Source: JBQTHI01 sp052390035
GTDB lineage: Bacteria > Actinomycetota > Acidimicrobiia > Spongiisociales > ZC4RG35
Direction: 5' to 3'
Assembly (NCBI GenBank): GCA_052390035.1
Contig: JBQTHI010000002.1
Span: 1 to 5,283, forward strand
Length of the DNA stretch: 5,283 nt
Shown: positions 1-5,077 of the stretch, piece by piece
Layout of the letters: every line of letters begins with the position of its first letter
Numbering within the stretch: position 1 is the stretch's first letter
Made by a program: the position numbers and the translations under genes
The notes under the pieces: model-generated
Told to the model about the DNA's origin: nothing
Database searches by the model: none
The model's input: only the letters and a program-made list of their open reading frames with translations

Positions 1-264
1 GCGCTCGTTCTGGCTCCGCTATCGGGGACTCCCTACAAGATCTATGCAGCCGAGTGGGCCATCCGCGGCTGGGGACTCCCTGCGTTGCTTGCTTGGACCG
101 TCCCGGCGAGGGCTCTTCGTATCGTGCCTGTCGCTCTCTTCGCAGCAGGTATGGGTGCGATTTTACGGAGGTGGCTGATGAAACGGCCGGGCCTTTGGTT
201 GGGTGGATATGGCCTTCTCTGGATCACCTTCTACATCTTTTACTTCCGAGCCAACGGATTCTGA
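1..264 (+). CDS. C-terminal part of a membrane protein, possibly DedA/VTT-like (5' end outside window)
   Basis: An open frame runs from the first base to TGA at 262-264 and gives 87 residues with no start codon that would make a complete protein. The visible part begins with a loop containing GTPYKIYA (residues 9-16), then a helix rich in Leu, Ala and Pro at about 26-54. A basic stretch RRWLMKR (56-62) separates it from a last hydrophobic segment at about 64-82, and the protein ends in a short polar tail. The G-T/I-P-Y/F-K motif followed by an amphipathic helix and a final membrane helix recalls the VTT (DedA/YqaA-like) integral membrane family, whose members act in lipid or small-molecule transport. 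That assignment is from memory of the family and is tentative. The membrane nature is clear from composition. The gene converges on the phospholipid operon and is followed at once by a hairpin. Confidence 0.65.
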   Translation, partial: ALVLAPLSGTPYKIYAAEWAIRGWGLPALLAWTVPARALRIVPVALFAAGMGAILRRWLMKRPGLWLGGYGLLWITFYIFYFRANGF

Positions 265-290
265 CGCGGAAGAAGTGCTTCGCGCTTTTC
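265..290 (+). terminator. Hairpin with short T-run after the partial membrane protein gene
   Basis: CGCGGAAG (265-272) pairs with CTTCGCG (278-284), with one bulged G and a five-base loop. It is followed by CTTTTC (285-290). The stem starts at the base directly after the stop codon, which fits a rho-independent terminator with a short T-run. Confidence 0.45.
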
Positions 291-436
291 ACCGGGAGAA
301 GGTGGGATCTCTTCAACAATACGACATGCGGCCTCGAGCCCAGTGGTTGGGTCACGGCCAGGTCCCCGGGAAGCGGGCCGCCCTTTTGGCCACCAAAGTG
401 AGCATGCCGAGGCAGCAAGGAGAAAGCCAACAGTGC
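291..436. other. Short convergent intergenic stretch
   Basis: Between the two terminator-like hairpins of the convergent transcription units I see no gene on either strand. The part at 350-385 is very GC-rich. It contains GGCCA and TGGCC in inverted orientation and weakly resembles a stretch at 3016-3047. Confidence 0.4.
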
Positions 437-454
437 CTTCTCGCACTCGAGAAG
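437..454 (-). terminator. Perfect 7-bp hairpin directly after the cdsA-like stop codon
   Basis: On the minus strand the TGA stop (457-455) is followed without a gap by CTTCTCG, a four-base loop AGTG and CGAGAAG, a perfect 7-bp stem. No real T-run follows, only a weaker GGCTTTCTCC further on. U-less hairpin terminators are reported in actinobacteria, so this is a plausible end of the phospholipid operon. The position is strong evidence; the termination activity is inferred. Confidence 0.5.
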
Positions 455-1411
455 TCACGTACGTGGGCCCACACTGAAATGCTGAGTTATGACGATGGCG
501 TAGTAGGTGATCGGAAGGGCTACGAGGAGGCTATCGATGCGGTCGAGGAGGCCTCCGAAGCCTGGAAGGAGATCGCCGGCGTCCTTGACCCCGAAGTCCC
601 GCTTGACGGAAGATTCGACGAGATCACCCCATACGGCAGCCGCCGCAGTGATTGCGGGGCCGACAAGTCGTGTGGCCAGACTCCACTCGCCGGGAATCGC
701 AAACCACATGATGACCCATGCTGCGTATGCGCCGAGAAGGTTGCCTCCCGCCCCGGCCCACGTTTTGTTGGGGCTGACCGCTGACGCCAGTTTGTGGCCC
801 CCGAAGGCTTTGCCGAGACTGAACGCCACGATGTCGGATAGCGCGACACCCAGGCCAACCATCAGGAGGATCTCAAGTCCATCCGGTTCGAGGAGCTTGA
901 TGAATATGAGATAAGAGAGAAAGAATGGGATGTAGAGGTATCCGAACAGAGTGCTGGTCACTTGGATGTGGGATCCGATGACCTTTCCTGTGAAGATGGG
1001 GACCGAGGTAACCAGCACAAAGAACAAGAGCGGGGCGAACAGGAAGTATTCGCTGAGCAGCCCGGTGAGCACGGGCGTCAACAGTCCAGCGATCAACAAG
1101 AGCCACGCGTAGGGACGGGCAATACCGACCAGTCGTGCGTACTCACCGGTCCCCTGCAAGATGAGATATAAAATGACCAGCAGCCCCACCGGTCCTCCGA
1201 CGAAGATCGCGGCCAAGAACGTCGGGGCCATGACCGACCACGAGAAGACTCTTTTGAAGAGGACCGTTTGACGGAGCTGGCGCAGGGGCTTCCGCTCGGC
1301 CAGGATTACGGTCAGAGCTCCGGTGGCAAGCAGGATGGCAACGCGGATGACGGTCGGGAGAAACAAGACGTGGTCGAGCGGGTTTTGCAGAATCCATGTA
1401 ACACCGCTCAT
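455..1411 (-). CDS. cdsA: Phosphatidate cytidylyltransferase (CdsA / YnbB-like)
   Basis: A 318-residue integral membrane protein. CdsA enzymes use CTP and phosphatidate to make CDP-diacylglycerol, the activated precursor of bacterial phospholipids, with release of pyrophosphate. The family signature is at the C-terminus: SSVKRDFGVKDAG (267-279), then LLPGFGGLLDRIDS (281-294). Before it lies the conserved SPNKTWAG segment (213-220), preceded by SDIVAFSLGKAFGG (192-205). Many hydrophobic segments fill residues 15-250. The usual PGHGG is PGFGG here (F285). The ATG at 1411 is chosen because it overlaps the stop of the upstream transferase gene as ATGA, implying translational coupling; a longer frame to 1486 would lie wholly inside that gene. 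It is the last gene of a three-gene lipid operon. The pairing with a CDP-alcohol phosphatidyltransferase resembles E. coli ynbA-ynbB. Confidence 0.9.
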   Translation of the reverse strand: MSGVTWILQNPLDHVLFLPTVIRVAILLATGALTVILAERKPLRQLRQTVLFKRVFSWSVMAPTFLAAIFVGGPVGLLVILYLILQGTGEYARLVGIARPYAWLLLIAGLLTPVLTGLLSEYFLFAPLLFFVLVTSVPIFTGKVIGSHIQVTSTLFGYLYIPFFLSYLIFIKLLEPDGLEILLMVGLGVALSDIVAFSLGKAFGGHKLASAVSPNKTWAGAGGNLLGAYAAWVIMWFAIPGEWSLATRLVGPAITAAAAVWGDLVESSVKRDFGVKDAGDLLPGFGGLLDRIDSLLVALPITYYAIVITQHFSVGPRT

Positions 1412-2013
1412 CGTGCCCCGAGTTCGCGACGTGCCACGATCGCTCTTTGAATGATTGTCACAATCGAACCAACGAGGACGATCCATAGTGCTGCACTGAA
1501 CACTGCCCCGGGATCAAGGACGATGGCAACCATCGACGCGACACCGAGGACAAACATTCGATCGGGTTTGCCCATGATGCCCGAATAGACACGGGGACCA
1601 CCGGCCGCCTTGACGACCACCCCCAAGAACGAAGAGATCAGCATTGCCGCAAGGGTGGCGGATACAAGGAGGTGGTTGACCTCAGGCACCAATGCGATAG
1701 GCAGAAAGGCAGCAACATCCCCGACGCGATCGGCAGTCTCGTTGAGCACCTCACCTAGCGGCCGGGCCGTGCCGGTACTGGCCGCCACCATTCCATCGAG
1801 TGCGTTGGCTGCTGTTCTGATAAAGGCGCCTGCGGCTACCAACAGGAGCCACGGGCTCCCATCTTTACCCAGCCAAATCCCCAAGCCGGCAAGACCTGCG
1901 AAGACCACTCCGGCAACCGTCACCGCGTCTGCGGACACGCCCACCCGAACCAGGACCTCCTTGATCGGGCTTAGCGCATTTCTAAATATCGGCTTGAAGC
2001 GATAGATGGCCAT
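1408..2013 (-). CDS. CDP-alcohol phosphatidyltransferase family protein with Asn-substituted motif
   Basis: A 201-residue membrane protein of the family that transfers a phosphatidyl group from CDP-diacylglycerol to an alcohol acceptor (glycerol phosphate, inositol phosphate, serine and others). The signature DxxDGxxAR-x8-GxxxDxxxD is recognisable at residues 70-95, but with changes: N70, D73, G74, A77, A78 (for Arg), G87, N91 (for Asp) and D95. Hydrophobic helices lie at about 28-48, 54-66, 98-112, 116-137, 153-168 and 171-190. The signature sits after the second helix, as expected. The ATG at 2013 begins one base after the acyltransferase stop, with a weak AAGG upstream; the frame stays open to 2142, but that part lies inside the acyltransferase gene. 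The acceptor alcohol cannot be read from the sequence. Because of the N/N motif I would not name it pgsA; it resembles the YnbA-type subgroup as I remember it. Confidence 0.85.
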   Translation of the reverse strand: MAIYRFKPIFRNALSPIKEVLVRVGVSADAVTVAGVVFAGLAGLGIWLGKDGSPWLLLVAAGAFIRTAANALDGMVAASTGTARPLGEVLNETADRVGDVAAFLPIALVPEVNHLLVSATLAAMLISSFLGVVVKAAGGPRVYSGIMGKPDRMFVLGVASMVAIVLDPGAVFSAALWIVLVGSIVTIIQRAIVARRELGAR

Positions 2014-2014
2014 G

Positions 2015-2815
2015 TCAGGCCTTGCTCGATCGGGCGCCCCATTCGGGTCGGCGGCTCGCCAGAACAACCAGGGCAGACTCAACTCGGTCGCGAAAGGTCG
2101 CGATTTCCTCATCAGGCTCTGGCAGCAGAGGTACTCCCACATCGACCACCACTCCAGCCGGCAGAGGGACCATGGCCCCCTTCGGCATCACATCGCCAAG
2201 GCCGTGAATGAAGAGCGGTAGAACGGGTGTACGAGTATGAATTGCCAGCACGGAAACACCGCTGCGAATGTGGCCCAAATGGCCGGTAGAGCTTCGAGTG
2301 CCTTCAGGAAACATGAGCAGGGATCGACCCAGCCGAAGAAGGTGCTCGCATTCGCTGAGACTCTCTCGGGACCCCTCACCTCGGTCGAAGGGCACCGTGG
2401 CTAGTGAAAGCGAAACAAGGGATCCTCGTAGACGCCCCCGGTAGAAATAGTCCTTGGCCGCCGCCACCACAAGCAGGGAGCGGATCGCCGCCGGAAGGAT
2501 CCGAAGGATTATCGGGGTGTCTAGATGGCTCACATGATTGGCCACCACGATGATCGGTCCCCGCAATCCTTTCAAGTGGTCCACCCCCCGAATGGTTTGT
2601 GGTGTCAATAGGTGCAGCACAGGAAAAAGCAGGAGATGCTGTATCACAGAGCGGAAGGTCCGCCCAACGGTCCCGTGCGCCCACCCCAGACGGATTGTCG
2701 CGGGCGGATCGGTTCCGGTTGCCACGCCTCTAATTATGCCGAAGCCCAACCGAGCAAATGGTGCGAAGAGACCATCAAGAACGCTGGCACTGGCGATCCC
2801 GGGCGATGACCACAC
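2015..2815 (-). CDS. plsC: 1-acyl-sn-glycerol-3-phosphate acyltransferase (PlsC family)
   Basis: A 266-residue protein when read from GTG at 2815. PlsC-family enzymes acylate lysophosphatidate at sn-2 to give phosphatidate, at the cytoplasmic membrane. The four family blocks are present in order: NHVSHLD (93-99, the HX4D catalytic pair H94 and D99), VPFDRGEG (141-148), FPEGTRS (169-175, acceptor phosphate binding) and TPVLPLFIHG (196-205). A hydrophobic segment at about 57-72 may anchor the N-terminus. It is the first gene of the lipid operon and supplies the substrate of the CdsA-like enzyme encoded last. The start is uncertain: GTG 2815 has no ribosome binding site and lies in DNA that also reads as an HNH-protein remnant. 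The next in-frame GTG (2725, residue 31) is an alternative, giving 236 residues, and follows a CATAAT box by 7 nt. Confidence 0.88.
   Translation of the reverse strand: MWSSPGIASASVLDGLFAPFARLGFGIIRGVATGTDPPATIRLGWAHGTVGRTFRSVIQHLLLFPVLHLLTPQTIRGVDHLKGLRGPIIVVANHVSHLDTPIILRILPAAIRSLLVVAAAKDYFYRGRLRGSLVSLSLATVPFDRGEGSRESLSECEHLLRLGRSLLMFPEGTRSSTGHLGHIRSGVSVLAIHTRTPVLPLFIHGLGDVMPKGAMVPLPAGVVVDVGVPLLPEPDEEIATFRDRVESALVVLASRRPEWGARSSKA
2733..2738 (-). promoter_or_regulatory. Possible -10 box for the lipid operon
   Basis: CATAAT on the minus strand lies 7 nt upstream of the in-frame GTG at 2725. It would start transcription almost at that codon, giving a leaderless or nearly leaderless message, which is common in actinobacteria. 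I find no convincing -35 element at 16-19 nt, so this is weak. Confidence 0.2.
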
Positions 2816-2978
2816 GCCGCATCGCGGCTGGGATGACCCGCGACTTGCGTCCCAAGTCGATCACCTCTGACCCGGGACCAAACACGATCAGGCTGACCGC
2901 ACAGTCACAGGCGAGCAGGTCGATGGTCGACTGGCTGAACACTGCTCCCCCGACCGACTCGGCAAATCCCGGCCGGCG
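2775..2978 (-). pseudogene. Remnant of a DUF222/HNH endonuclease-type protein
   Basis: One minus-strand frame reads, from about 2978 down to its TGA at 2777-2775, a stretch strongly reminiscent of the C-terminal half of actinobacterial DUF222/HNH proteins. It has LLACDCAV, then GPGSEVIDLGRKSR, then RRVVIARDRQC. In the family this order (LACD, then a Gly-Arg-x-x-Arg segment, then an RRAL..RD..C pattern) leads into the PGC and HH residues of the HNH nuclease. Here the reading ends three residues after the Cys with Q-R-S-stop, so the HNH active site is absent, and the large N-terminal domain is not visible upstream. It is therefore a fragment of roughly 60 recognisable residues from a protein normally several hundred long. 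It overlaps the first codons of the acyltransferase ORF in another frame. The family match is from pattern memory; the truncation is seen directly. Confidence 0.6.
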
Positions 2979-3250
2979 ACGCCAATCGCATGAAATCCCT
3001 GGCACACCACAAGAGGGATCGGCCGGGCCGGGCAGTGGACCGCCCTTCGGACGGATCCCTATTTGGTCCCACCCTCCGCGGTTGCCACGCAACCTCGAAG
3101 ATGTGCTCTTCTTCCTGCGATCTCGGCGGGGCCTCCCCGCTTTAGGCACTGTTCACGGCTGATCACACTCCGAAAGGCCGCTCGCGGAAGGTGGGTCGGT
3201 CGGGGCGACAAATGGGTGGTGGCCGGCTCGTAGATGGGTAGCCGCTCCCC
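2979..3250. other. Gene-free stretch between the divergent operons
   Basis: I see no convincing gene here on either strand; open frames cross it but have no recognisable motif. It contains a strong GC hairpin (3126-3140) and a GC-rich stretch at 3016-3047 that resembles 350-385. The minus-strand frame of the HNH remnant stays open further upstream to about 3149, but the residues there do not look like that family. Confidence 0.45.
3126..3144 (+). terminator. Strong GC hairpin followed by TTTA, terminator-like
   Basis: GCGGGG (3126-3131) and CCCCGC (3135-3140) form a perfect 6-bp stem around a three-base loop CCT, followed on the + strand by TTTA. No + strand gene ends nearby, so it may shield the downstream operon from read-through, or be a relic. 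The structure is certain; the role is a guess. Confidence 0.25.
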
Positions 3251-3279
3251 ATGACCGCCTGCCGGGCGTTTCGTAGCTT
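3251..3279 (+). promoter_or_regulatory. Candidate housekeeping promoter of the OsmC operon
   Basis: ATGACC (3251-3256, four of six matches to TTGACA, including the TGAC core) is separated by exactly 17 nt from TAGCTT (3274-3279), which fits the TANNNT -10 pattern of high-GC bacteria. Transcription would start near 3286, leaving about 32 nt of leader before the OsmC start codon. No clear operator repeat is visible. Confidence 0.4.
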
Positions 3280-3304
3280 TAGGACCAGGTCGGTCACTCA
3301 CAAG

Positions 3305-3311
3305 AGAGGAG
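3305..3311 (+). promoter_or_regulatory. Strong ribosome binding site of the OsmC gene
   Basis: AGAGGAG lies 6 nt before the ATG at 3318. This fixes the start and is the strongest Shine-Dalgarno site in the window. Confidence 0.75.
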
Positions 3312-3317
3312 ATTCCC

Positions 3318-3881
3318 ATGTCGACCATGACCACAGACAACGGCATCGACGTCGGCCGGTTGGTGGAGACGATTGAGGCGATCAAAGGTGATCCCAACCT
3401 GGGGACATTCACCTTCCGGGCCAAGAGCTCCTGGGTGGATGGCACTCACAACGTTGGGGAGATCGCCGGGTTCGGGCACGCCGGAGGCGAGGACCAGAGC
3501 CGGGCGGCGCCGTTCGTGCTGCAAGGCGACGAGCCCCCCGTGCTGCTGGGTGCCAACAATGGTCCCAACGCGGTGGAGCTCCTGCTGCAGGCGCTGGCCT
3601 TCTGTTACGCGGTCGGCTATGTGGCCAATGCCGCCGCCCAGGGGATCGAGATCAGCCGGATGGACTACGAGATCGAGGGCGACCTCGACGTGCGGCCCTT
3701 CCTGGGTTTGGAGGGACCTCGTCCCGGGTTCACCCGGATCCGGGCCAAGGGGATCGTGTCGAGTCCCAACGCCACCCGGCGCCAGCTCGAAGAGTTGTGC
3801 CAATACGTCCAGAACACCTCCCCGGTGCGGGACTGCCTGGCCAATCCCATCCCCGTCGACACCGTGCTGCAGGTGGTGTGA
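3318..3881 (+). CDS. OsmC family protein
   Basis: A 187-residue soluble protein. OsmC/Ohr proteins are small alpha/beta dimers; the classical ones reduce organic hydroperoxides with two cysteines. Family features are the PPVLLGANNGPNAVELLLQA segment (73-92), which leads into the central helix with the peroxidatic-type Cys (C96 in ALAFCYAVG). After it come the IEISRMDYEIEGDLDV strand region (110-125), a second helix, and the C-terminal SPVRDCLANPIPV (168-180). In two-cysteine OsmC proteins the C-terminal element is usually CPV; here Ser (S168) replaces that Cys, although C161 and C173 lie nearby. Classical peroxidase chemistry is therefore doubtful. The first 30 residues are an extra N-terminal segment. 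The stop overlaps the next gene's start as TGATG, so it is first in an operon with the ArsM-like methyltransferase and a small membrane protein. Confidence 0.85.
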   Translation: MSTMTTDNGIDVGRLVETIEAIKGDPNLGTFTFRAKSSWVDGTHNVGEIAGFGHAGGEDQSRAAPFVLQGDEPPVLLGANNGPNAVELLLQALAFCYAVGYVANAAAQGIEISRMDYEIEGDLDVRPFLGLEGPRPGFTRIRAKGIVSSPNATRRQLEELCQYVQNTSPVRDCLANPIPVDTVLQVV

Positions 3882-4686
3882 TGGCGGGGGGGACCCCGAG
3901 CACAACCGTGGTCGATGCCACCGAGTTGGAGGCCAAGGTGAAGGCGATGTACCGAGCGGTTGCCGAGGACCCCTACGGGAGCTATCACTTCGAGCTGGGG
4001 CGGGACCTGGCCGAACGCCTCGGTTACCCGGCCTCGAGCCTCGACCAGATCCCCGCCGGGGCGGTGGAAGCCTTCGCCGGGGTGGGCTATTTCTTCGATC
4101 TGGCCGACCTGAAGCCGGGAGAGCAGGTCCTGGACCTCGGCTCCGGCTCAGGCATGGACGTCTTCTTCGCCGCCCTGCGGGTCGGTCGCTCGGGCCGGGT
4201 GGTAGGCATCGACATGACCCCGGAGCAGCCGCCAAAGCAGACCGGTTGCGGGCCGAAACCGGCTCCGACCAGGTGAGCTTCACCGAGGGCCACATTGAGG
4301 ACCTCCCCTTCGCCGCCGGCTCCTTCGACGCCGTGATCTCCAACGGGGTGATCAACCTCGCCCCCGACAAGCGCCGGGTGTTCACCTAGGCGGCCAGGGT
4401 GCTCCGCCGGGGAGGGAGGCTGGCGATAGCCGACATCATCGCCGAGGTGGAGCTCACCCACCAGATCTTGGCCAACACCGACCGCTGGGCCTCCGGCATC
4501 GGCGGCGCCGCCCAGCAGGACCAATACCAGGAGGCAGTCCAGGCGGCCGGGTTCCGTTTGGAGCTGATGAAGAAGAACCAGTACCGGTTCCTCTCCGACC
4601 AGGCCCTCAGCGCCAGCCACCGATATGGCGTCAAGAGCGTCTCCATCCTGGCCCGCCTCGACGAGACGAAAGGACGGAGATCATGA
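3881..4686 (+). pseudogene. ArsM-like SAM-dependent methyltransferase, interrupted by a frameshift and a stop
   Basis: The parts together encode about 268 residues, the usual length for bacterial ArsM-like class I methyltransferases. Reading from ATG 3881 gives the N-terminus with YGSYHFELGRDLAERLGYP (32-50), the SAM-binding VLDLGSGSGMD (83-93) and the acidic loop GIDMTPEQ (109-116). After CAG 4226-4228 the frame breaks: restoring one G makes the expected A-A-K-A-D-R and continues through DLPF and ISNGVINLAPDK to VFT. There TAG (4387-4389) stands where GAG (Glu) would fit, then AARVLRRGGRLAIADI and the rest to TGA 4684-4686. The family is that of arsenite methyltransferase, but the arsenic-binding cysteines are absent: Gly in ISNGVINL, Gly in SGIGGA, none near residues 60-75. 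The substrate is thus unknown. As given, the first frame stops at 4276. It is either a real pseudogene or two read errors. Confidence 0.8.
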
Positions 4687-5036
4687 CCAGTATCACGGCA
4701 AGCCAGGACCGCAACCTTCGGACCGGGTCGCGGCTCACGGGAATCGGGGCAGCGGCCTTCATCGGCTACGCGGTGGTCTTCTTCATCCTCAACTTCACCG
4801 ACCGGTTCTTGGAACTGGGCATCGGGCCCGAGCAGGTGGAGGTGGGACGATCCGAGATTCAGGCGTTCAGCCCCTCGCTCTTCCACTACATCAGCCATCT
4901 CCACATCGCCCTGCCGGCTCATTATCCGAACGGGTTCGACACCGTCGCTCATCTGGGGCCCATCTACCTGGCCACGGCCACTTTTGTGGTGGGCGCTCTG
5001 CTCGCCCTCCGGGCCATCGCTCCGGGGAGGAAGTAG
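4683..5036 (+). CDS. Small His-rich membrane protein, function unknown
   Basis: A 117-residue protein I do not recognise. It has a polar basic N-terminus (1-17), a hydrophobic helix at 18-38, and a middle region of about 55 residues. The second hydrophobic helix is at 94-112, with a basic tail PGRK. The middle region carries SPSLFHYISHLHIALPAHYP (63-82) plus H90, so H68, H72, H74, H80 and H90 lie close together, spaced as in an amphipathic segment at the membrane face. Metal or haem binding is a possible reading, but no known site is matched. The ATG at 4683 overlaps the methyltransferase stop as ATGA, with GGAG just upstream, so it belongs to the same translationally coupled operon. The frame is intact, unlike its two neighbours on the 3' side and 5' side. 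Confidence 0.75.
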   Translation: MTSITASQDRNLRTGSRLTGIGAAAFIGYAVVFFILNFTDRFLELGIGPEQVEVGRSEIQAFSPSLFHYISHLHIALPAHYPNGFDTVAHLGPIYLATATFVVGALLALRAIAPGRK

Positions 5037-5066
5037 GGATCGAGGCCGCCTGACCGGCCGGGCGTC

Positions 5067-5071
5067 GAAGG
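5067..5071 (+). promoter_or_regulatory. Ribosome binding site of the decarboxylase-family gene
   Basis: GAAGG lies 6 nt before ATG 5078. It supports that start even though the frame breaks 19 codons later. The 41-nt gap after the membrane protein gene shows no terminator, so co-transcription is likely. Confidence 0.55.
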
Positions 5072-5077
5072 CCCGAT

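Noticed and set aside
203..784. A 193-residue open frame on the + strand
   Set aside because: It covers the convergent gap and the 3' part of the cytidylyltransferase gene on the other strand, shows no family motif and has irregular composition.
1412..1486. Longer N-terminus for the cytidylyltransferase
   Set aside because: The extra residues are polar, lie entirely within the upstream gene and do not look like the family; the ATGA overlap start is better.
2014..2142. Longer N-terminus for the CDP-alcohol phosphatidyltransferase
   Set aside because: It would overlap the acyltransferase gene by 43 codons without any matching motif; ATG 2013 follows that stop directly.
3373..3890. Long + strand frame overlapping the OsmC gene
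   Set aside because: Its first part is an out-of-frame reading of OsmC with Trp/Arg/Pro-rich junk; only its part after 4228 is real, as the continuation of the methyltransferase.
4220..4245. Programmed -1 frameshift in the methyltransferase
   Set aside because: There is no X-XXY-YYZ slippery heptamer at the break and a TAG follows further on, so a simple base loss is more likely.
3294..4385. A 363-residue open frame on the minus strand
   Set aside because: It is antisense to the OsmC and methyltransferase genes and is full of Pro, Arg and Gly, as expected from GC-rich antisense reading.
3881..4686. Arsenic resistance gene arsM
   Set aside because: The arsenic-binding cysteines are absent and no arsR, arsB/acr3 or arsC gene is nearby in the window.
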